This document shows positions 1-7,475 of a stretch of 9,247 bases of DNA, piece after piece. The first letter of the stretch is position 1. The number at the start of each line of letters is the position of its first letter. Source of the DNA: Candidatus Odinarchaeota archaeon. Lineage in GTDB: Archaea > Asgardarchaeota > Baldrarchaeia > Baldrarchaeales > DXJG01. The position numbers and the translations under genes are program-made. The notes below the pieces were generated by a model. That model was given only the letters and a program-made list of their open reading frames with translations. It made no database searches and was not told where the DNA came from. Where the stretch lies: NCBI GenBank assembly GCA_021158895.1, contig JAGGSW010000017.1, forward strand, positions 1-9,247, read 5' to 3'.

Positions 1-652
1 CCATGTAAATTGGATGGATATATTGTCTCACGTCAGGACTATATTCTGTTCGTGTTTCTATTTGTGAAATATAAAGATTTCTACAGACTTCTTCTATTTT
101 CTCTTTTTCTGATCCCGGTGACGCGGTTAAACCAAGTATTAATGGATGTTCTGCTTGTTTTATGTATTCTTTCGCTATATACACATATGGGTAATTGCCG
201 ACAGCTCGATGAGCTTCATCAAAAATTAATAATGAAACTGGCTTTAAATCATATCGACTAGTAATTAAATCGTTTTCTAGTGTTTGAGGAGTCATTAATA
301 TTACTTTTGAAGACTTTAAAATATTAATTCGACTCTGAGGCCTTACGGTTCCAGTTATGGCATTAATTTCGTGAGAGGGAAGGTTTAAAACAGCTCTGAA
401 AATTTCACAGTGTTGGTTTACTAAAGGTTTGGTGGGAGCTAACATGATACATTTTGAATCTGGATACTTTAATAGGCGGTGGGCAGCAACTATTGCGGCT
501 ATTATGGTTTTACCTAGGCCTGTGGGAAGTATCACTAGAGTATTCCTTTCTAGACATTTCTCTACTATTTCTGCTTGATATTTTCGATATTCTACTGCAT
601 TTGTTTTAATCAGCGGTTGTACAACAAAATTTTGCTGTGGTTTCCTTATCAT
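1..652 (-). CDS. hef: Hef-like DNA repair helicase/nuclease, N-terminal helicase part (partial)
   Basis: This is an open frame of 217 codons that runs off the left edge, so the C-terminal part is missing. Reading from ATG at 652, it shows an SF2 helicase core: Walker A PTGLGKT (residues 43-49), APTKPL (72-77), TPQTLEND (121-128, motif Ib-like), DEAH Walker B (145-148) and TASPG (176-180, motif III). The GLGKT and APTKPLV-x-QH wording and the short lead-in QPLIK-x-NAVEYR-x-YQ are typical of archaeal Hef and its FANCM relatives. In the family, the helicase half is followed by an XPF/ERCC4 nuclease and HhH domain; together they process stalled forks and branched DNA. Whether the nuclease half is present cannot be seen. 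There is no good Shine-Dalgarno before the ATG. An in-frame GTG four codons upstream (664-662) is an alternative start, and a stop codon lies seven codons above that. It is transcribed divergently from the PRC-barrel gene. Confidence 0.88.
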   Translation of the reverse strand, partial: MIRKPQQNFVVQPLIKTNAVEYRKYQAEIVEKCLERNTLVILPTGLGKTIIAAIVAAHRLLKYPDSKCIMLAPTKPLVNQHCEIFRAVLNLPSHEINAITGTVRPQSRINILKSSKVILMTPQTLENDLITSRYDLKPVSLLIFDEAHRAVGNYPYVYIAKEYIKQAEHPLILGLTASPGSEKEKIEEVCRNLYISQIETRTEYSPDVRQYIHPIYM

Positions 653-775
653 TCTTGGCGCCACACTTTTATAGGATTGCCTCACTTAGGTTAAATATTA
701 AATTATCAAATTTGACTATATTTTTTACCTAAATTCAATTTGTTACATTTCTTATAGATTGTGGAGGTGTGCTTA
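653..775. promoter_or_regulatory. Divergent intergenic region with AT-rich promoter candidates
   Basis: This 123-bp spacer lies between the head-to-head helicase and PRC-barrel genes, so it should carry both promoters. For the plus strand, the A/T stretch around 716-725 (ctatattttt) lies about 25 bases before a plausible transcript start near 745, leaving a leader long enough to hold the ribosome site at 763-769. For the minus strand, the A/T block at 691-702 (TTTAATATTTAA) lies about 40 bases before the ATG at 652, and TATAAAA at 667-673 is too close to that ATG to serve it. Assignment rests on composition and spacing only; in DNA this AT-rich, chance TATA-like strings are common. Confidence 0.35.
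763..769 (+). promoter_or_regulatory. Shine-Dalgarno that sets a TTG start
   Basis: GGAGGTG is a near-perfect complement to the 16S rRNA 3' end and sits six bases before an in-frame TTG at 776. The upstream in-frame GTG at 761 overlaps this site and the GTG at 767 is part of it, so neither can be initiated from it. The TTG is therefore the best start for the downstream gene. Confidence 0.8.
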
Positions 776-1114
776 TTGAGTAAGGGGGATTTTTTCCCCT
801 CATTTACGGAAGCGGAACTCTATGAACTCACCATGCCTGGACGTCTCATCGGTAAAGAAGTTTTAGATGGTAGTGCTCGTAGGATTGGTATAGTTAGAAG
901 TGTTCGTATAAGATTGCCGGATTTGAAAGTTGAATTAGTTATTAAGGGGCTTGAGATAGAGTTCCCGGTTGATGTGTCCAATATTTCCGCAGTTGGTACA
1001 GTTATTCAGCTTAAAAACGTAATTAAGGAAGCTGAGGAAATAGAGATACACGATGTTGTACGCTTGAGGAAAGAAGTCTGGGAGGAAATAAAGACATATT
1101 TAGGAAGTAAGTAG
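776..1114 (+). CDS. Small PRC-barrel-like protein
   Basis: This encodes a 112-residue acidic-to-neutral soluble protein with no signal peptide or membrane segment. The centre has the layout of a PRC-barrel: a strand LIGKEVLDGSARRIGIV (residues 24-40), a variable strand pair with SVRIRLPDLKVELVI (42-56), and the closing VDVSNISAVGTVIQLK (65-80), which matches the family's usual 'v-x-x-I-x-x-VG-x-x-I-x-L' ending. A charged helical tail (83-108) follows. PRC-barrels serve as small adaptor or RNA/protein-binding domains, for example in RimM and in archaeal CdvA, but the partner here cannot be deduced. Start chosen at TTG because of the strong ribosome site six bases upstream; ATG at residue 20 would cut only the non-barrel N-terminus and has no such site. 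The gene is monocistronic and convergent with the Fe-S/PP-loop gene, whose stop lies 28 bp away. The specific function is unknown. Confidence 0.75.
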   Translation: MSKGDFFPSFTEAELYELTMPGRLIGKEVLDGSARRIGIVRSVRIRLPDLKVELVIKGLEIEFPVDVSNISAVGTVIQLKNVIKEAEEIEIHDVVRLRKEVWEEIKTYLGSK

Positions 1115-1142
1115 AGATGCTCAGATTTAACGGTAAAATTGT

Positions 1143-3071
1143 TTAAAGGAGAACTGGACATTCTCCGAGACATTTTTCACAATGAGTACAAAGAGCCTTA
1201 TCGATAACAGCTTTACCGTTAATGATGTTTATTGCGCCATTTGGACATTTACTTACACATATCCCACATCCTACACAGTAAATCGCCCTAACAATAGTTT
1301 TAAATACTTTTTCAACGATTTTCCTAGGAATCTCCTTGTCATCTTTTGCTCTGATCACAAAACGACCTGTTTGAAATATTCTGCAAGTAAAGTCTTTACC
1401 CATTAAGTTAACAATACCAAGTTCCTTACTAGTTTTGGCCTCTCCCAATATCGATAGGAAATTTGATATCCTCTCTAAATCTATGCGAGTATTCAATGCA
1501 GCTTTAATAATGCTTTCCGTAGCGTTTACACTACATGTCTCCCCTTCATAGATTAGTGTATACTCTAATATCTCTGGTACACTTCTTGTTTCAGAGATAA
1601 CGCAAGTTAAACCTAAAGCTTTTGCCAACTCTTTTTGACTTTTTGAAAGCCTTCGCCATCTCCAAAATCCATACGTCACCCATTCTCTCGGAAATCCGTA
1701 TGTTTTTCTCCACTTTTCTAATTCTTCTTCCCATTTCTCCCAGAGAGAAGGGTGGGTTTTCTTTATGTTTTCTATTTCTGCAAGTTTTAAAGCTGGGCAA
1801 ACCCAACAGCCTATTCTGAAGAATCCAATTTCGTAAAGCGGATTATATGGTATGCGTGTTTTAAAAATGTATAACCAGGTTTGAAGTGCAGTCCAGTCGT
1901 GAATAGGACTTGCACCGATTTGACCTGGAACCCACGGGTTTCGCCATATTTTTGGCTCTTTGGATCTTCTTTCTGATTCATATTTTCGTTGTCCGATGAA
2001 TGTTAAGCAACCGTTTGGGAAATTTTCCCTGATTAATCGTGTTGTTGGACCTAATTTGTTGGTTTTACAACATATTCTGTAATCCCTACCGGGTGGTCCG
2101 AACTTTTCAACAACTCGCCAAAAAACATCCTTATTGACATGTTTTACAAGTAAGCGATTTTCTAAGCCTAATTGTTGCAGAAATTTCAATGCATACTTTA
2201 CAGTTTCAGGAAATTCTATACCAGTATCTATGAAAAGTATCTTTATTTTTGGTCCCAATGCCTTAAGAACTAACAACAGTGTTGCTAAACTATCTTTTCC
2301 CCCACTAAACGCAACAGTAACTGGCTTATTGACGCTTTTAACAACATTTTTAATGAATGTTAAAGCTTTACTTTCCTGTTCTTCCAGAAATTTCATATTA
2401 GCATCTATCACGTCTCTCCAAGTTTGTCCTCCAGGCAAAACTTCATCTTGTACCGGGGGCTCAGCTTCTCTTACCTTAACAGCTAGTCCTTTTTCTCTTT
2501 TTTTCATATCCTTTCCTTTTATTTTAGCGGTACCTACGGCCACTACCTCGTCTTGTTCATTAACAATTATTACATGATCTCCCTCTAATATTTCCTCGTC
2601 GCAATCCAGAATTCCGGGCGCTAAAAGATTTTTTCCATCAATAATAGCCTGAGCAGCTATGTTATCTATCTTTACCCACTTTTTACAATGAAATTTCCAG
2701 AGTAGACGCGCAATTGGAAGTTTAGGCACAAATTCCCACTTCATGTTGAGTGGAGAAAAGCGAACGTATCCCATAATTTTTCCATCAAAAATTATTTCGT
2801 CCATACGATCGATATAGGACGTCTTGTTGAGCAGTATTATTTTATTTTCTGGTATTACATGGTCTCCCAAATGTTCACCAAATTGGGAATCTATTGTTTT
2901 TCTAATTAGCTGTACGTCGCATTTAAAGGCTGGTCTTACATCTCCTGGCGGGGCAATGGGAATGTGAACTAGGGAACCGTTGCAACGTTCACATCTATCA
3001 CCCAATATTGGAACATTGCATGAAATACACCATAACAATTTTATTTTTCCAAAATATGGGGCTTTTGGCAT
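1143..3071 (-). CDS. Zinc-ribbon/PUA/PAPS-reductase-like PP-loop protein with C-terminal 2[4Fe-4S] ferredoxin domain
   Basis: This 642-residue protein has four visible modules. Residues 15-30 form a zinc ribbon (C15, C18, C27, C30). Residues about 120-200 read as a PUA-type RNA-binding domain (ending in DHVIIVN...VVAVGTAKI). Residues about 235-470 are a PAPS reductase/ATP-pyrophosphatase domain with P-loop SGGKDS (256-261), DTGIEFPET (282-290) and GQRKYESERRS (360-370). Residues 599-638 carry two CxxCxxCxxxC sets (C599/602/605/609 and C628/631/634/638), enough for two [4Fe-4S] clusters. The PP-loop domain also has C334-C335 and C422-x-x-C425, spaced as in the [4Fe-4S] site of assimilatory APS reductases, with a lysine at 339 in the matching position. 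The ECGLH-type catalytic cysteine tail of CysH was not found. The family is usually annotated 'PAPS reductase' in archaea, but the PUA domain and the SGGKDS loop fit ATP-dependent sulfur transfer, perhaps to RNA, at least as well. The start is the ATG with a weak AGGG upstream. It lies 39 bp downstream of the HD gene in the same direction, probably co-transcribed. Confidence 0.85.
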   Translation of the reverse strand: MPKAPYFGKIKLLWCISCNVPILGDRCERCNGSLVHIPIAPPGDVRPAFKCDVQLIRKTIDSQFGEHLGDHVIPENKIILLNKTSYIDRMDEIIFDGKIMGYVRFSPLNMKWEFVPKLPIARLLWKFHCKKWVKIDNIAAQAIIDGKNLLAPGILDCDEEILEGDHVIIVNEQDEVVAVGTAKIKGKDMKKREKGLAVKVREAEPPVQDEVLPGGQTWRDVIDANMKFLEEQESKALTFIKNVVKSVNKPVTVAFSGGKDSLATLLLVLKALGPKIKILFIDTGIEFPETVKYALKFLQQLGLENRLLVKHVNKDVFWRVVEKFGPPGRDYRICCKTNKLGPTTRLIRENFPNGCLTFIGQRKYESERRSKEPKIWRNPWVPGQIGASPIHDWTALQTWLYIFKTRIPYNPLYEIGFFRIGCWVCPALKLAEIENIKKTHPSLWEKWEEELEKWRKTYGFPREWVTYGFWRWRRLSKSQKELAKALGLTCVISETRSVPEILEYTLIYEGETCSVNATESIIKAALNTRIDLERISNFLSILGEAKTSKELGIVNLMGKDFTCRIFQTGRFVIRAKDDKEIPRKIVEKVFKTIVRAIYCVGCGICVSKCPNGAINIINGKAVIDKALCTHCEKCLGECPVLL

Positions 3072-3110
3072 TTTAAAACCCTAACTCTTTAATTTAGACT
3101 TAATTCGGAG

Positions 3111-4388
3111 TTAGTATGATATTTTTGCACTATATGGGGGGACGCCTATTATTGATTCAGCTGCTTTTGCTACTTGCTCTCGGTAAGGTTCCCATGTGTA
3201 GACTCTTATTATGTTCATAAATCCTCTTAATGCATCAATTAGCTGAGATGCATCTCTTAAATTAACTGGAACTTTGGTTCCTTCTTTTGTTCTGTAAAAT
3301 ACTGGTATTTTCATGGGTTCCATTTCTATTGAGTGTCTGTAGGGCACTGATGGCAGTGTTGGTACATCGATGATGACATTTTCTCTGTCTACATTAGCTT
3401 GTTCAGCTATTTCTTCTTCGATTTTTTCTCTGACTTTTTCGTTCGTAAAAATACTTGAGACCGTCTCGTCTCGTACATAAAAGGTACGGTTGTACGCAGC
3501 CTTAAGAAGTTGCCTTCTTTCAAGTTTTTTAATGATTTCATTGGATTTTTCAACTTTTCTCAACATGGTCCAAACAGTATAATCATCTAAAGATAGATAT
3601 TCGTCTATATTCGAGAAGCTGACGAGAGGAATTTCGTCTTTAGCAAATTCCATAGCTTTTAAAAGCATAATTTGTACGGCTCTTGCAACTTTATGGAAAT
3701 ATATACTTTTAAACGATTCAATACGAGCAAGAATAAATGCCTCTAAGCTGGAAAGAGCAGTTAAATCTACCGATAAATTTCCATTTAAAACGTCCATGGT
3801 ATATATCAATCTAAAAATATCTACATAACCGTATTCAGCACCTGTGTGATAACTATCTCTGATTATAAAGTCCATTTTATCAACGTCAACAGCGCTAGAA
3901 ATTATTTGATCCAAGAAAAATCTTCCTTCTTCTCTTAAATTCCCTGTTGCAAGTTTACTTATTCTTCGCGGAGAATAGCCCATATTATTCAATATATCTG
4001 CAAGTTCGGAATCCGAGATTATCCATTGCGTTAAATCTTCATGTGTCTTCCCAAGATATTTTATTGATAAAGATTCGTATATGTGCGAAAAGGGACCATG
4101 ACCTACGTCATGAAGTAATCCAGCAATTCTAACCATTTGGATGTCTTCGTCAGTCAAATTTACGGGTAAACTTTCTGCTAAAACACCAGCAAGATACATT
4201 ACGCCAATGCTATGCTCGAATCTTGTATGATTAGCGCCTGGATAAACATATTCCGCTCCTGCTAGCTGTCTTAATCTTCTAAGTCTTTGAACTACACGAG
4301 TATCTATGAGTTCTTTTTCCAACTCTGTTATGTGGACATAACCATAAATAGGGTCTTTAATGAACCCCCAATACGTTCTCTTCTTCAA
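3111..4388 (-). CDS. HD-domain phosphohydrolase (dNTPase/SAMHD1-like family)
   Basis: This 425-residue soluble protein has the complete H...HD...D metal site of the HD superfamily: H59 in NHTRFEHSIGV (53-63), H93-D94 in LLHDVGHGPFSH (91-102), and the later aspartate in SSAVDVDKMDFIIRDS (164-179, D168 or D170). The N-terminal KDPIYGYVHI and VVQRLRRLRQL segments are characteristic of the COG1078 branch, which is related to dGTPases and SAMHD1. The length fits that family. The likely activity is hydrolysis of deoxynucleoside triphosphates or a related nucleotide; the substrate is not predictable from sequence. The start is TTG, supported by a ribosome site at 4391-4400; no nearby ATG competes. 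It is upstream of, and co-directional with, the Fe-S/PP-loop gene and follows the AcnX small-subunit gene after 69 bp, a gap that may hold its own promoter. Confidence 0.88.
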   Translation of the reverse strand: MKKRTYWGFIKDPIYGYVHITELEKELIDTRVVQRLRRLRQLAGAEYVYPGANHTRFEHSIGVMYLAGVLAESLPVNLTDEDIQMVRIAGLLHDVGHGPFSHIYESLSIKYLGKTHEDLTQWIISDSELADILNNMGYSPRRISKLATGNLREEGRFFLDQIISSAVDVDKMDFIIRDSYHTGAEYGYVDIFRLIYTMDVLNGNLSVDLTALSSLEAFILARIESFKSIYFHKVARAVQIMLLKAMEFAKDEIPLVSFSNIDEYLSLDDYTVWTMLRKVEKSNEIIKKLERRQLLKAAYNRTFYVRDETVSSIFTNEKVREKIEEEIAEQANVDRENVIIDVPTLPSVPYRHSIEMEPMKIPVFYRTKEGTKVPVNLRDASQLIDALRGFMNIIRVYTWEPYREQVAKAAESIIGVPPYSAKISY

Positions 4389-4390
4389 TT

Positions 4391-4400
4391 CTGATCTCCC
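4391..4400 (-). promoter_or_regulatory. Shine-Dalgarno for the TTG-started HD gene
   Basis: Read on the minus strand this is GGGAGATCAG, containing GGAG eight bases before the TTG at 4388. It supports TTG as the true start of the HD phosphohydrolase gene, which has no ATG or GTG at its front. Confidence 0.65.
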
Positions 4401-4457
4401 TAAAATATTTTAAAACAATTTAATAAATTTGCACATATTTTGAATTAAAAACATCTT
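4401..4457 (-). promoter_or_regulatory. AT-rich gap: weak terminator and possible internal promoter
   Basis: This is the only sizeable gap in the run of minus-strand genes between the isoprenoid operon and the HD gene. On the minus strand a run of five T (4451-4447) follows the AcnX small-subunit stop closely, as in weak archaeal T-tract terminators. A/T blocks follow at about 4416-4430 and 4401-4413 and could act as a TATA element for the HD gene. No stem-loop was seen. The signals are weak, so read-through into the HD gene remains possible. Confidence 0.3.
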
Positions 4458-4901
4458 TTATTGTTTATGTTTTCGAGACTTTGATAATATAACTACAATT
4501 CCGTGGTTTCCATTTACTTGAACTATATCACCAGTTTCAATCGTTTTAATCGGATCTTTATCTAATTTATCTACTAGGGGTATATTTGCAAGCACGCATC
4601 CCGCAACAATTATGGGCTCCGATTCTAGATTAATTATAGCTAATGGAGCTGTTCCTATTTTCGCCATGTGATAAATTGCATATGAGCCCACAGTGCTACC
4701 CTTACCATAGGGGAAAACCAAAATTTTACCAGATATTGCTTTTCCTTCGAGTTCATGTCCTCTTTCGGTAACAACACCGCTCAATGGATCAACACCACCG
4801 TAGAATGATATTGGTTGAGAAGTAACAAGGGCTTTTCCTTCAACTCTCCCCTCGACTAGTCCCCTCCCCTTCAGTACTATTTTTTTATTTTCTTCGTGCA
4901 T
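4458..4901 (-). CDS. Phosphomevalonate dehydratase small subunit (AcnX swivel domain, DUF126)
   Basis: The 147-residue protein is the separate small subunit of archaeal aconitase X. It carries the swivelling domain that closes over the active site of the large subunit. Diagnostic features are GRVEGKALVTSQPISFYGG (residues 18-36), the DPLSG stretch that follows (38-42), and PYGKGSTVGSY (64-74), whose serine (S69) is the conserved catalytic residue of the family. In archaea with this gene pair the enzyme dehydrates (R)-mevalonate 5-phosphate to trans-anhydromevalonate 5-phosphate. The start ATG follows the large-subunit stop by one base, with AAGGG about eight bases upstream, so the two subunits are translated as a coupled pair. 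It is the last gene of the operon. Alternative AcnX reactions (hydroxyproline dehydration) are made unlikely by the adjacent UbiD and UbiX genes. Confidence 0.93.
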   Translation of the reverse strand: MHEENKKIVLKGRGLVEGRVEGKALVTSQPISFYGGVDPLSGVVTERGHELEGKAISGKILVFPYGKGSTVGSYAIYHMAKIGTAPLAIINLESEPIIVAGCVLANIPLVDKLDKDPIKTIETGDIVQVNGNHGIVVILSKSRKHKQ

Positions 4902-4902
4902 A

Positions 4903-6123
4903 TTATATCCCTTCTACGGCAGTTTTAATGATTTCTTCTAATGTTGCTATTCCTACGTCTAGTTTTTCTAAGCCTGTTAGGTAGTAACATGCTTTTGCGG
5001 AATTTGTGAGGATCTTTTGAAATCCAAGTATCTTTAAAGGTGAAACTACTATACATGTATCTGTAATAATTTTGCCACCAGATTTCTCGATTATGTCTGT
5101 ATAACCAGCTCTATCTGCGAGGATCTTTATATTGGCAGCAGTTCCAACCCAGAACTCGATGTCTCCTTTTATTTTCCTATTTCTTAACATTTGGGCAATT
5201 TTTCCTATTTCTTGTATGCTTGCATGGGGACATCCTATGTATATAAGGTCTGGGTTTGTGGTTAATTTATATTCTTCAAAAACAGGTTTTATGTCTCTTT
5301 CTTCTACTATTATTCTTTCCATATTGCTTTTTCCATCCTGTAACTGTTTGTTTTTAATTATGGCTTCTATCGTATAATTTTCGATATGGAAAAGTGATAT
5401 ACTTCCTGAAGTTGCTAAACCGGCAGATAAAGCCTTTAAACACTCCGTATCTGGGGGCATTCTAGTATATGAAAATAGAGGAACGCCAGTCTTTATTTTT
5501 TTACCAACTACATAGCCTAAGATGCTGTAATCAGCTGGATACCGCAACTTAGCCTTTAATTCTATGTAATGTGTTGGAAATCTGTTTTCTTCCATATGAA
5601 AACCGTAAAAAGCTGTTTTTCCCGTCAAGGCTGATGCAAGGGCTAACGGCCCACCTTCTCTATTTGTTCTTGCACCCAAAACCGAGTTAGCGTACGTTAC
5701 TGCGGAGGATTCTGCCCATGCTACGTGTTCCCTATATTTTGGTGAATTACCAATTAGATAAGGTATACAACTGCATGTTGGTAGAATATCCATTTGCATG
5801 TACAAACTAATTATTTTTAGTTGCTTTTCAGCGAATTCCTTAGGGATTCCCATTTTTTTCCAATTTTTTATGTCCATACCGGCTGGATTAAGTGTTGATA
5901 ATATTTTACTTTTTCCTCCAAGTCTAACTAAGTCTTCCAGAAGTTGAATACCTGGATCTCCAATGTTCTTATACGATACTCCGGAAACTTGCGCGCTGTT
6001 TATGTTAATTAATTTTTGGGCACCTAAAGCTTCTCCAACTTTAACAATTAATCTCATGGCTAGCCTAGTAGCTTCTCCATACTCTCCATCGAGCATTTTT
6101 TCTTCTTCTTTAGTTAGAAACAT
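4903..6123 (-). CDS. Phosphomevalonate dehydratase large subunit (AcnX, DUF521)
   Basis: The 406-residue catalytic subunit of archaeal aconitase X pairs with the downstream small subunit. Family hallmarks are NINSAQVSGVSYKNIGDPG (residues 40-58), CSCIPYLIGNSP (117-128), the glycine-rich ARTNREGGP (151-159), GCPHASIQEI (297-306) and ITDTCIVVSP (353-362). C119 (or C117), C298 and C357 are the likely ligands of the [4Fe-4S] cluster that binds the substrate hydroxyl, by analogy with characterised AcnX proteins; this is inferred from position, not shown. The role is dehydration of mevalonate 5-phosphate in the archaeal mevalonate pathway. The ATG shares its A with the TAA of the preceding decarboxylase gene (TAATG), and GAGG lies ten bases upstream, indicating translational coupling. 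Length is normal for an unfused archaeal large subunit; many bacterial and fungal AcnX proteins have both parts fused. Confidence 0.94.
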   Translation of the reverse strand: MFLTKEEEKMLDGEYGEATRLAMRLIVKVGEALGAQKLININSAQVSGVSYKNIGDPGIQLLEDLVRLGGKSKILSTLNPAGMDIKNWKKMGIPKEFAEKQLKIISLYMQMDILPTCSCIPYLIGNSPKYREHVAWAESSAVTYANSVLGARTNREGGPLALASALTGKTAFYGFHMEENRFPTHYIELKAKLRYPADYSILGYVVGKKIKTGVPLFSYTRMPPDTECLKALSAGLATSGSISLFHIENYTIEAIIKNKQLQDGKSNMERIIVEERDIKPVFEEYKLTTNPDLIYIGCPHASIQEIGKIAQMLRNRKIKGDIEFWVGTAANIKILADRAGYTDIIEKSGGKIITDTCIVVSPLKILGFQKILTNSAKACYYLTGLEKLDVGIATLEEIIKTAVEGI

Positions 6124-7475
6124 TAATTATCTTCCTCTGTTAAGCTGTTGATGTCAATTTTTTCTTCCAGGGGTATTTTTGCTCTTTCGAATTTTTCTTT
6201 AGGTTTAGTGAACGGTCTTGTAGCATCAATTCCCATTTTTGTAGTCAACAGGGTAATTTGATCTGCAGAGGGATCTAAACTTGAACCTCTAACATTTTGT
6301 ATTATCACTAAATCTCGAGAGGCATTAAATCTTGTTGCGATTGCCCATTCCACTTCTCCCATGTCGTAAGGATTTATGTCTTCATCGACTACAACAACAT
6401 GTTTAAGGCTTGGGTGAGCTGCAAAGGCGGCTAAAATAACGTTCTTAGCATCACCGTCGGTTTGCTTCTTAATGGAAATGACCGCATGTAACCATCCACA
6501 ACCGCCTAAAGTTAGATGGACTCCTCTTACATCAGGTACGATGGACTTGACGGTAGCCCATATCTGCGCTTCCCTTGGAAGACCCATCAATAGCTTATGT
6601 TCGCTTCCTGCGGGAAGAATAACTTGATAAATAAAATCGTCTTGGTTATAATACATTTTTTCTATTTTTATTACAGGTTGTTTTCTCACAACATCGTACG
6701 TGCCTGTTAAATCAACAAACGGCCCCTCATCGACCTCTTTGCCGTATAAAATTTTTCCCTCAATAATTATTTCTGCCCCCGCTGGAACCTCTAATCCGGT
6801 ATATGGACATATGGCGGTTTTTAGAGCCCCTCTAAGAAGGGTATTTGCTACGTGAAGTTCATCTACACCATAAGGGGCAGGTGATGATGCAGCAATTAGA
6901 ACTGCCGGGTGTGTTCCAATGGCGATAGCTACGGGAACATCTTTTTTTTCCTTCCAGTAAGCTGTTATTATTCTATACAAATGTCTCGGCACAACTCTTA
7001 TGGCTAAGTGTTTTTTATCAATAACCAATATTCTGTGTATCGATGCGTTTTGGGTGTCAGTTTTTGGGTCTCTTGCAAACACAATTCCAGCTGTTATATA
7101 GGGTCCAGGGTCTTTTTCGTAATGGGTAAGTATTGGAAGATTGTTTATATTTGGGAGGTCTTTATTAAGTTTAGAAAAGGGAAATTCGGTGAGTTTTGGC
7201 TTCTTTGGATTTTTAATCGCATTTGATATTTTTTCATGTAGTTTGTCGATAGTGGTTCTTAAAGCTTTACAAATTCTTTTTCTGGTACCACAGATGTTTG
7301 CTACTACGAATCCATTTTTTTGCTTAATTTTTTTGAAAAGAAGTGCTGGCCCGTTGCCGTTGTCAAATTTTTTAATTACAGCTGCTATTTCATACCTGGT
7401 GCTCAATTCTTTCCTGATAGTTATCAACTCTTTGGCTTCCTGTTCTAGCTCTGACATAAAATCTCTTAAGCTCAC
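6123..7475 (-). CDS. UbiD-family decarboxylase, probably anhydromevalonate phosphate decarboxylase
   Basis: This 450-residue UbiD-family enzyme depends on prenylated FMN. Numbering from the GTG at 7475, the prFMN/metal-binding stretch NASIHR (143-148) carries the N-x4-R arrangement whose arginine belongs to the family's Arg/Glu catalytic network. APYGVDEL (200-207) supplies a probable metal-binding glutamate (E206), AEIIIEG (234-240) the catalytic glutamate region, and EGPFVDLTGTY (250-260) the conserved C-terminal-side loop. In archaea with AcnX neighbours, this enzyme removes CO2 from trans-anhydromevalonate 5-phosphate to give isopentenyl phosphate. The shorter GTG start is preferred over GTG at 7487: it has GGTGGGGAG just upstream, gives the usual UbiD opening MSLRDF, and overlaps the UbiX stop by four bases (GTGA). 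The longer start has no ribosome site. An aromatic-acid decarboxylase is the main alternative; the gene context argues against it. Confidence 0.9.
   Translation of the reverse strand: MSLRDFMSELEQEAKELITIRKELSTRYEIAAVIKKFDNGNGPALLFKKIKQKNGFVVANICGTRKRICKALRTTIDKLHEKISNAIKNPKKPKLTEFPFSKLNKDLPNINNLPILTHYEKDPGPYITAGIVFARDPKTDTQNASIHRILVIDKKHLAIRVVPRHLYRIITAYWKEKKDVPVAIAIGTHPAVLIAASSPAPYGVDELHVANTLLRGALKTAICPYTGLEVPAGAEIIIEGKILYGKEVDEGPFVDLTGTYDVVRKQPVIKIEKMYYNQDDFIYQVILPAGSEHKLLMGLPREAQIWATVKSIVPDVRGVHLTLGGCGWLHAVISIKKQTDGDAKNVILAAFAAHPSLKHVVVVDEDINPYDMGEVEWAIATRFNASRDLVIIQNVRGSSLDPSADQITLLTTKMGIDATRPFTKPKEKFERAKIPLEEKIDINSLTEEDN

Noticed and set aside
10..261. Open frame of 83 codons on the plus strand
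   Set aside because: It lies antisense to the helicase gene, whose Walker A, DEAH and TASPG motifs are intact in the other strand; the plus-strand product is an uninformative hydrophobic sequence with no ribosome site.
691..710. A/T palindrome-like repeat as a specific operator
   Set aside because: TTAAATATTAAATTA is partly self-complementary, but in DNA of this composition such strings arise by chance and no second copy was seen.
1115..1142. Possible bidirectional terminator between the convergent PRC-barrel and Fe-S genes
   Set aside because: The 28-bp gap has neither a convincing stem-loop nor a run of four or more T after either stop except a short TTT; no terminator can be supported.
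1591..1806. 71-codon minus-strand frame in an alternative register
   Set aside because: It is embedded in the Fe-S/PP-loop gene, is rich in K/R and has no ribosome site; the host gene continues uninterrupted through it.
2134..2577. 147-codon plus-strand frame
   Set aside because: It is antisense to the PP-loop domain of the Fe-S protein, including the region encoding SGGKDS; the product is serine/threonine-rich with no recognisable domain.
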